The notes below the pieces were generated by a model, which saw nothing but the letters and a program-made list of their open reading frames with translations, was not told the DNA's origin and ran no database searches. Positions 1 through 4,683 of a DNA stretch of 8,242 bases are shown here, one piece after another. This DNA comes from Spirochaetales bacterium (lineage in GTDB: Bacteria; Spirochaetota; Spirochaetia; DSM-16054; Sediminispirochaetaceae), in assembly GCA_021767325.1 (NCBI GenBank), contig JAASTM010000077.1:1-8242 (forward strand), given 5' to 3'. The position numbers and the translations under genes are program-made. The stretch's first letter is position 1. Each line of letters begins with the position of its first letter.

Positions 1-18
1 TTCCATAATAATCCCCTT
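1..18 (-). CDS. Probable start of a further minus-strand gene, cut by the left edge
   Basis: On the minus strand an AAGGGG ribosome binding site (18 down to 13) is followed after six bases by ATG (6-4) and GAA (3-1), so only Met-Glu can be read. The spacing is good, and a promoter-like pair lies just upstream (69-41), which is why I call it a gene start rather than chance. Nothing can be said about the product. It would follow the alpha-galactosidase gene in the same direction, so a related sugar-use gene is possible but is only a guess. Confidence 0.33.
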
Positions 19-22
19 ACCG

Positions 23-39
23 ATCATGTTTGGCATGAT
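23..39. promoter_or_regulatory. Small palindrome, possible operator
   Basis: A perfect inverted repeat, ATCATG, five bases, CATGAT. It lies between the predicted -10 box (46-41, minus) and the ribosome binding site (18-13) and overlaps the expected transcription start near 34. That is a usual place for a repressor site. Six-base arms also arise by chance, so the call rests on position. Confidence 0.3.
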
Positions 40-40
40 A

Positions 41-69
41 ACTATGCAATGAGAGGATGAATATCACAA
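41..69 (-). promoter_or_regulatory. Candidate sigma-70 promoter for the gene left of the window
   Basis: On the minus strand TTGTGA (69-64) and CATAGT (46-41) are separated by exactly 17 bases; each matches the consensus in four of six positions. The start would fall near 34, about 28 bases before the ATG at 6. The boxes are mediocre; spacing and the well-placed downstream start are the main support. Confidence 0.35.
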
Positions 70-89
70 TAAGGGTGTTTTGAGACCTG

Positions 90-110
90 CTATAGGGGAT
101 TCCCCTATAG
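90..110. terminator. Perfect inverted repeat at the end of the alpha-galactosidase gene
   Basis: The arm CTATAGGGGA (90-99) is repeated in perfect inverted form at 101-110 around a single central base. As RNA it would give a stem of about eight or nine pairs with a three-base loop. It contains the TAG stop codon of the alpha-galactosidase gene (107-105, minus). No run of T follows on either strand, so it is not a textbook rho-independent terminator. It may act as a transcript-end stabiliser, a weak terminator, or a protein-binding dyad about 65 bases upstream of the predicted start of the next gene. Confidence 0.45.
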
Positions 111-2108
111 TCGTTGGAGGACCAGCAGATTCATATCCACCTTCTCCTCCGCCTGAATTCGTACTCCGTTCACGTTGCAGGACTTAACATGTGAAGGCAC
201 TTTTAGGTAAATCAGCCCCGGATTCACGGTCTCGGGGTGAATCGAATACTCGATTCCATCCTTGGTCACATTAAAATCCACAATCTCCGAACCAGGCAAC
301 AGCATATCTGTGGAACCGGCCACAGCGTAGGCTTCATTGCTCACCCGCAGAAAACAGCGGGCCCCATGCGGGGGAATCTTTATCGCCCCGCCGCCCCGAA
401 AACCGTGTATCCCCGAATAATACAAGCCCGGCTCCAGCTGATGCTCCACCGGATTGTTTTTGAGGTTGTGGAAGAGTACATATTCCCGTTCATCTATTCT
501 AAAGGAAGCCTTATGCTGATCTGCCCGCTGCAGATCCACGGTTCGCAGGGGAAACTGCGACAGATAGAGTTTCAGCTGTTCGGAGGAATACTCATCGGGA
601 TTATCACTGGTAAACAGAAGCCCTCCGTACACCCGATTCACTATAAACAGGGTATACTGCTCCTCGCTGCTCAACTCGTGGCGGTCTTTGCGCAGAATAT
701 AGACATCGGGATCGTTCACAAAGGCCCTTCCGTTGAGCCCGCGCCGGCCGATGGTGCTTCTGAGCGAGTTTACCGTTGAAACCCGTTCCCGATATCCTAA
801 GAGTTTCAGGCTTCGGTCTTCCCACTTAGGCGCCACATCGGCGCCTATCCGGCAGTAATGGGTACGTCCGGCTGCGGAGGCCAACGGCACGCCGCAGCCC
901 AGGGTTACGGCATCGTCGCTCAGGGTATAGAGAAAGTCCATGGCATCGTTCATGATCATGCCGCGACTGCGCCCGGAGAGCGGAACCCGGGCCGCCGCGT
1001 ACAGGAAGTCGAGTTTCAGAAAGCGGTAGCCCCATTCATCAATTATGCGGCGGAACACCTCGCGCAGATACTCACGCACAGCAGGAAGGTAAATATTCAA
1101 TGCGTAGAAGTTGCCCTGCCACTGAAAGGGGTTGTAGCCCAGCTTACGCGGCACACCCTTCTCATCGGCCACACACCACTCCGGGTGCTCCCGGAAGATA
1201 TTCGAAGACTCTTCTACTATGAACGGAGCAATCCACAAGCCCGGTGTGTAACCGGCGGCAGTAATCTCCGCCGCCAGGCTCCGCATGCGGCCTTCAAAAC
1301 TGGCATCCGGTTCGAGCCAATCGCCGATTGCCCGTTCCCATCCGTCATCAATTTGAAATACCTGGATAGGTATTTTGAGTTTTTGAAATGCCCGCAGATT
1401 GTCCAGCACAATATCCGCAGTGACCGCGCTGTAGTGCTGATACCAGCTGGTCCATCCGCTGAGCAGGGGCGCCCGGCTCTCGACCTTCAGCGCTTTGAAA
1501 TAGGTGTCGAAGACCTCCGCTTCATCGCCGCGAGCAATCAGCAGCTGCAGCAGCTGCACCGGCGCCTTGATTTCCAGGCCTTCGCACTCCCGCTCAATCC
1601 GCAGTACTGATCGCTGACGGTACCAGTAAAAACGGGTATACCCGAGCTGTTCGCTCAAACTGCCGAGAAACAGCAGCTCTTCAGCATTGCGAAAGTAGAA
1701 CCAGGAGTAGCCGTGTATACGCTCGGGTCGGTAGCGGGTGAAGCTGTAATCACCGTATTTATCAAGATGATACTTATTTATCCACGGGAAAAAGATGCCC
1801 CGCAGGCCATTCATTACCTCGTCATGCGCCCATTCACGACTCTCCGTCCAGGACTGAAACCCGTTCATATGAACACGGTCTACCTGGTCCTCGGGAATCC
1901 AGCGCTCGATATATGCATTTTGGAGTTTCACAGCCCGCAGAGGCTCGAGTTTCAAACTAAGGATGGAATAATCGCTGCCTTCGCTCCACTCTTTTCGAAC
2001 TCGTAGATCCTCATTGGCATCCGGGCCATCCTCCGTGAGTTCGAGAACCTTATCGGCTCCATTCTCTTCGGTTTTATAACTGAGACGGCCTCTCCATCCT
2101 TGCCGCAT
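105..2108 (-). CDS. Alpha-galactosidase, GH36-type (melibiase family)
   Basis: Predicted to hydrolyse terminal alpha-1,6-galactosyl residues from melibiose, raffinose and related oligosaccharides, in the cytoplasm, since no signal peptide or membrane segment is seen. The 667-residue protein has an N-terminal beta region (about 1-205), a TIM barrel (about 210-500) and a C-terminal beta domain. Barrel motifs include WTSWYQHY (219-226), FQIDDGWE (251-258) and GLWIAP (290-295). By comparison with the compact GH36 enzymes such as that of Thermotoga maritima, the nucleophile is Asp367 in FLKLDFLYA and the acid/base is Asp424 in RIGADVAPKWE. The ATG start is supported by GAGGAAG just upstream. It lies 13 bases after the HPt stop codon, so the two genes are probably co-transcribed. 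Exact substrate is uncertain: alpha-N-acetylgalactosaminidase or another GH36/GH31-clan activity cannot be excluded. Confidence 0.9.
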   Translation of the reverse strand: MRQGWRGRLSYKTEENGADKVLELTEDGPDANEDLRVRKEWSEGSDYSILSLKLEPLRAVKLQNAYIERWIPEDQVDRVHMNGFQSWTESREWAHDEVMNGLRGIFFPWINKYHLDKYGDYSFTRYRPERIHGYSWFYFRNAEELLFLGSLSEQLGYTRFYWYRQRSVLRIERECEGLEIKAPVQLLQLLIARGDEAEVFDTYFKALKVESRAPLLSGWTSWYQHYSAVTADIVLDNLRAFQKLKIPIQVFQIDDGWERAIGDWLEPDASFEGRMRSLAAEITAAGYTPGLWIAPFIVEESSNIFREHPEWCVADEKGVPRKLGYNPFQWQGNFYALNIYLPAVREYLREVFRRIIDEWGYRFLKLDFLYAAARVPLSGRSRGMIMNDAMDFLYTLSDDAVTLGCGVPLASAAGRTHYCRIGADVAPKWEDRSLKLLGYRERVSTVNSLRSTIGRRGLNGRAFVNDPDVYILRKDRHELSSEEQYTLFIVNRVYGGLLFTSDNPDEYSSEQLKLYLSQFPLRTVDLQRADQHKASFRIDEREYVLFHNLKNNPVEHQLEPGLYYSGIHGFRGGGAIKIPPHGARCFLRVSNEAYAVAGSTDMLLPGSEIVDFNVTKDGIEYSIHPETVNPGLIYLKVPSHVKSCNVNGVRIQAEEKVDMNLLVLQRL

Positions 2109-2121
2109 ACACTTCCTCTTC

Positions 2122-2460
2122 TTAATTTTGGTCCACTAATTCCCTTATTATGGAAAACCTTTCTTCTATTAAATAGATCTGCTCGCGGCATGCATCAGAC
2201 TGTTTCCGTTCCGCCGCCTTTTCCAGGTAAAGGGCGGGCTCACCCAGGCCGTGTATACGCAGATTATTGGCCGACCCTTTGAGCCGATGCGCATAGGCGA
2301 TAAGATTTTTCCAGTCTCTCTGGGCTAAAGAGCTCTTCAGAGGCGCGGTATAATGGTCTTTATCATATAAAAACTGCTGCACCAATTCCAGAATTGTGGG
2401 CTCATCAATCAAGAGAGCCCGCTGCGCGGCTTCCAGGTCAATTAACTCGCTTTTCTGCAC
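2122..2460 (-). CDS. Stand-alone histidine phosphotransfer (HPt) protein
   Basis: A 112-residue, probably four-helix HPt protein that would pass a phosphoryl group between receiver domains in a phosphorelay. The signature is AHRLKGSANNL (57-67), with phospho-accepting His58 followed by the usual Leu-Lys-Gly-Ser; a later LYLEKAAE helix also fits the family. The common Gly a few residues on (as in NLG) is Arg68 here. The length is that of a free HPt domain, with no kinase attached. The start is GTG; an AAGGA lies 14 bases upstream, which is long, so translation may be weak. No better in-frame start exists upstream. A good promoter (2532-2503) precedes it. It is the first gene of a unit with alpha-galactosidase and is divergent from a receiver/HD-GYP gene, its obvious candidate partner, though this pairing is inferred. 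Confidence 0.85.
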   Translation of the reverse strand: MQKSELIDLEAAQRALLIDEPTILELVQQFLYDKDHYTAPLKSSLAQRDWKNLIAYAHRLKGSANNLRIHGLGEPALYLEKAAERKQSDACREQIYLIEERFSIIRELVDQN

Positions 2461-2488
2461 TGTGAATACCGTTTTCCTTATAAAGACT

Positions 2489-2514
2489 TATTCTATGCTT
2501 CTATCTTATGCTTC
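2489..2514. repeat. Tandem 13-bp imperfect direct repeat in the HPt promoter
   Basis: TATTCTATGCTTC (2489-2501) is followed directly by TATCTTATGCTTC (2502-2514), 11 of 13 identical. The pair covers the -10 box and transcription start expected for the minus-strand HPt gene. It could be a two-copy regulator site or a small slippage duplication. Confidence 0.5.
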
Positions 2515-2532
2515 CTCAGAAATCGATGTCAA
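2503..2532 (-). promoter_or_regulatory. Sigma-70-like promoter of the HPt/alpha-galactosidase unit
   Basis: On the minus strand a perfect -35 box TTGACA (2532-2527) is followed after 18 bases by TAAGAT (2508-2503, four of six matches). The start would lie near 2496, giving a leader of about 35 bases before the GTG at 2460. The -10 box sits inside a tandem repeat. Confidence 0.55.
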
Positions 2533-2555
2533 GTGAAGTAGAATAAATATAAACA

Positions 2556-2584
2556 TTGCCCTTGATAGTTTGGTTTATTATACT
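2556..2584 (+). promoter_or_regulatory. Sigma-70-like promoter of the HD-GYP response regulator
   Basis: TTGCCC (2556-2561, four of six) and TATACT (2579-2584, five of six) are 17 bases apart, placing the start near 2591, about 18 bases before the ATG. A second -35-like TTGATA (2562-2567) is too close to this -10 box to pair with it. The surrounding 148-base divergent region is clearly AT-rich compared with the genes. Confidence 0.5.
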
Positions 2585-2595
2585 AAATTGTAATA

Positions 2596-2611
2596 ATGGA
2601 GACTCAAAATG
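2596..2611 (+). promoter_or_regulatory. Ribosome binding site fixing the start of the HD-GYP gene
   Basis: TGGAGA (2597-2602) lies six to seven bases before ATG at 2609-2611. An ATG at 2596-2598 is out of frame with the gene and overlaps this site, so the 2609 start is preferred. Confidence 0.6.
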
Positions 2612-3670
2612 CAAAGACAGTTACAGGCAATATCAATTGATGATGAGTACTTGAATTTGGTATTGATCGAAGAAATGGGCCGAAAACTCGACCTGAATAT
2701 TTCCAGTTTTACAGACCCCGTCGCGGCACTCGAACACCTCAAACACCACTCCACCGACATCATTTTCGTAGATTACATGATGCCGCTCATGGACGGGATC
2801 AGCCTAATCCAGAAAGCACGCGTATATTATCCGGACATTCCGATTGTTATGATTACAGCGGTAAGCTCTGATAACGAACTCAAACTGCGGGCACTGGAGA
2901 ACGGAGCCACCGATTTTCTATCGAAACCGTTGAATCTGCCCGAGTTTTCAGCCCGGGTACGGAATCTAATAAAACTGCGTGAAAGCCAGCTGCTCTATAA
3001 GAATTGGGCGGATGTACTGCGGACCGAGGTTGATAAGGCGACCAACGACATCAAGCTGCGGGAACATGAAACCCTGAAAGTACTCGGAAGCGCCGCCGAG
3101 TACAAAGACCCCGAAACCGGCGAACACATCATCCGAGTGGCACACTACTCGAGAATAATAGCCGAAGAGCTCACCGATGATGAAGAAAAGCAGCAGCAGA
3201 TTTTCAGAGCTGCACCGCTGCACGATATCGGGAAAATCGGGGTGCCCGAAACTATCCTGCTCAAACCCGGCAAACTCACCGTTCCCGAGTACGAGGAGAT
3301 CAAGCGGCATGCTCAGATGGGATATGAGATCATGAGAAACGCCGAAAGCCCCTATCTGAAAACCGGTGCAAAGATTGCCCTGTCTCATCACGAAAAGTGG
3401 GACGGCAGCGGATATCCGCGCGGCCTGGCCGGTAAGGATATTCCCACCTGCGGACGAATCGTAGCAATTTCAGATGTGTTCGATGCCCTGACCTCTGTCC
3501 GCCCCTACAAACTTCCGTGGAGTTTCGACAAGGCGGTGGACCACATTAAAGCGGAGAGAGGGCGACACTTCGATCCAGATGTGGTGGATGCCTTTCTGGC
3601 GCATATCGAGGAGATACAGGAAATCCACACTACCTATTCGGATGAGTCGTCTCTGAATAACGTCAGTTAG
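2609..3670 (+). CDS. Response regulator with HD-GYP domain, predicted cyclic-di-GMP phosphodiesterase
   Basis: This 353-residue cytoplasmic protein has an N-terminal receiver domain (about 5-122), a helical linker (about 123-155) and an HD-GYP domain (about 156-335). The receiver is complete: acidic pair Asp11/Asp12, phospho-acceptor Asp55 in FVDYMMP, Thr83 and Lys106 in SKP. The HD-GYP domain keeps every metal ligand expected from PmGH-type enzymes: Glu169 and His173 (ETGEH), His205-Asp206 in LHDIGK, His234, His260-His261, Asp289, and the GYP motif at 268-270. It should therefore hydrolyse cyclic-di-GMP when phosphorylated. The architecture matches RpfG-type regulators. Its gene is divergent from the HPt gene and convergent with the flhG-fapA-lgt operon, so a role in the motile-to-sessile decision is plausible but not shown by the sequence. 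Confidence 0.93.
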   Translation: MQRQLQAISIDDEYLNLVLIEEMGRKLDLNISSFTDPVAALEHLKHHSTDIIFVDYMMPLMDGISLIQKARVYYPDIPIVMITAVSSDNELKLRALENGATDFLSKPLNLPEFSARVRNLIKLRESQLLYKNWADVLRTEVDKATNDIKLREHETLKVLGSAAEYKDPETGEHIIRVAHYSRIIAEELTDDEEKQQQIFRAAPLHDIGKIGVPETILLKPGKLTVPEYEEIKRHAQMGYEIMRNAESPYLKTGAKIALSHHEKWDGSGYPRGLAGKDIPTCGRIVAISDVFDALTSVRPYKLPWSFDKAVDHIKAERGRHFDPDVVDAFLAHIEEIQEIHTTYSDESSLNNVS

Positions 3671-3743
3671 GTCTAAGCTTTAGCCGGCCGGTAGACCTCT
3701 GCCCGCCGGCGGATCCTGCACCGGCAGCCCTACTGTCGGCGGG
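3669..3743. terminator. Inverted repeats at the convergent junction, possible two-way terminator
   Basis: The HD-GYP and lgt genes meet tail to tail with 59 bases between stop codons. AGGTCTA (3669-3675) pairs perfectly with TAGACCT (3692-3698), enclosing the self-complementary CCGGCCGG (3684-3691). A second stem, CCCGCCGGC (3702-3710) with GTCGGCGGG (3735-3743), has one G-U pair and reaches into the lgt end. Neither stem is followed by a T-run, so efficient intrinsic termination is doubtful; structured transcript ends are the safer reading. Confidence 0.38.
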
Positions 3744-4680
3744 AGGCCTCCCTGCGGCGGCGAAGCCACAGCAGCAGCCCTCCGCCGACGATCATCAGAA
3801 AGCAGAGAATCTGCCCGGTGGTAAAATTCCAGGGTGAGAGGAACAGGGCCTGGGGATAGGCCTCGGCACCGAGTTGGATGGGGTATCCGATTCCGAGGTC
3901 CGGCTCGCGAAAATATTCAATAACAAAGCGAACCACACCGTAGCCGATTAGATAGATGCCGAGTATCTGCCCGTTGTATTTCTTGCGCGGACGCACAATG
4001 AACCATATCAGCAGCCACAGGACAATACCTTCGAAAAAGGCCTCGTACAATTGAGAAGGGTGACGGGGAAGCTGGACCATCTCCCCGGATTCATAGGAGA
4101 TACCCACCTTGTCGGCAATTCTACGCACCCACTCGTGACGGGTCGAATAGGCCGGGGCATAGGGAAATATCATCCCGATGGGACTGGTTGTCACCCGGCC
4201 CCACAGCTCGCCGTTGATGAAGTTCCCCAGCCGGCCGAAGGTATAACCCAGGGGGATACCGGCTACTACCAGGTCGGTAACCTGCAGAAAGTTTATTTTC
4301 TTTATGCGGCAGTAGGTGAATCCCCCGATGACTGCACCGATCAAACCGCCGTGGTAACTCATACCCTGCAGTCCTACCAGATTCATGTTCTCGTCAAAAG
4401 GCCAGAAGATCATCCATGGTTTTTCCAGATAGTAGCCGGTGGGGTCATACACAATAGTGGCAAAAATGCGGGCGCCAATCAGTAAGCCCAGGATAGTCCA
4501 GAAAAATATATTGATGCTGTCGTCCTCGCTCAGTTCGATCTTCTCACGTTTTACCTGGTAACGGAACAGTACATACGTAAGCCCGAAGGCGATTAAATAC
4601 ATCATACCGTACCAGTGAAACGGCAGACCGGGAATTATTACCGGGCTGATCCAATCGGGATATTGCAGGTAGGCAAGCAT
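3730..4680 (-). CDS. lgt: Prolipoprotein diacylglyceryl transferase
   Basis: Lgt is an inner-membrane enzyme that moves diacylglycerol from phosphatidylglycerol to the lipobox cysteine of prolipoproteins, the first step of lipoprotein maturation. The 316-residue protein shows several hydrophobic membrane segments and the family motifs: HWYGMMY (22-28), YHGGLIGA (109-116) with His110, the signature GRLGNFINGELWGR (149-162) with Arg150 and Asn153, HPSQLYEA (207-214) and RFVIEYFREPD (251-261). Arg251 and Glu255 correspond to the essential Arg239 and Glu243 of the E. coli enzyme. It is somewhat longer than E. coli Lgt, with extra sequence at about 177-205 before HPSQLYE and a basic Arg-rich C-terminus. 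The ATG is supported by AAGGAG (4692-4687) six bases upstream, inside the last codons of fapA; the genes are three bases apart, so they form an operon. Confidence 0.97.
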   Translation of the reverse strand: MLAYLQYPDWISPVIIPGLPFHWYGMMYLIAFGLTYVLFRYQVKREKIELSEDDSINIFFWTILGLLIGARIFATIVYDPTGYYLEKPWMIFWPFDENMNLVGLQGMSYHGGLIGAVIGGFTYCRIKKINFLQVTDLVVAGIPLGYTFGRLGNFINGELWGRVTTSPIGMIFPYAPAYSTRHEWVRRIADKVGISYESGEMVQLPRHPSQLYEAFFEGIVLWLLIWFIVRPRKKYNGQILGIYLIGYGVVRFVIEYFREPDLGIGYPIQLGAEAYPQALFLSPWNFTTGQILCFLMIVGGGLLLWLRRRREASRRQ

Positions 4681-4683
4681 ACC

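Noticed and set aside
237..779. A 180-codon plus-strand open frame near the left end
   Set aside because: Antisense to the C-terminal domain of the galactosidase; no recognisable protein features.
858..1610. A 250-codon open frame on the plus strand opposite the alpha-galactosidase gene
   Set aside because: It lies wholly antisense to a gene with clear catalytic motifs and its translation resembles no family; open antisense frames are expected from codon bias in GC-rich genes.
1952..2191. A 79-codon minus-strand frame spanning the HPt/galactosidase junction
   Set aside because: It overlaps the ends of two well-supported genes in another frame and has no family resemblance.
2966..3391. A 141-codon minus-strand open frame within the HD-GYP gene
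   Set aside because: It is the complement of invariant HD-GYP motifs, so the plus-strand frame is the real one.
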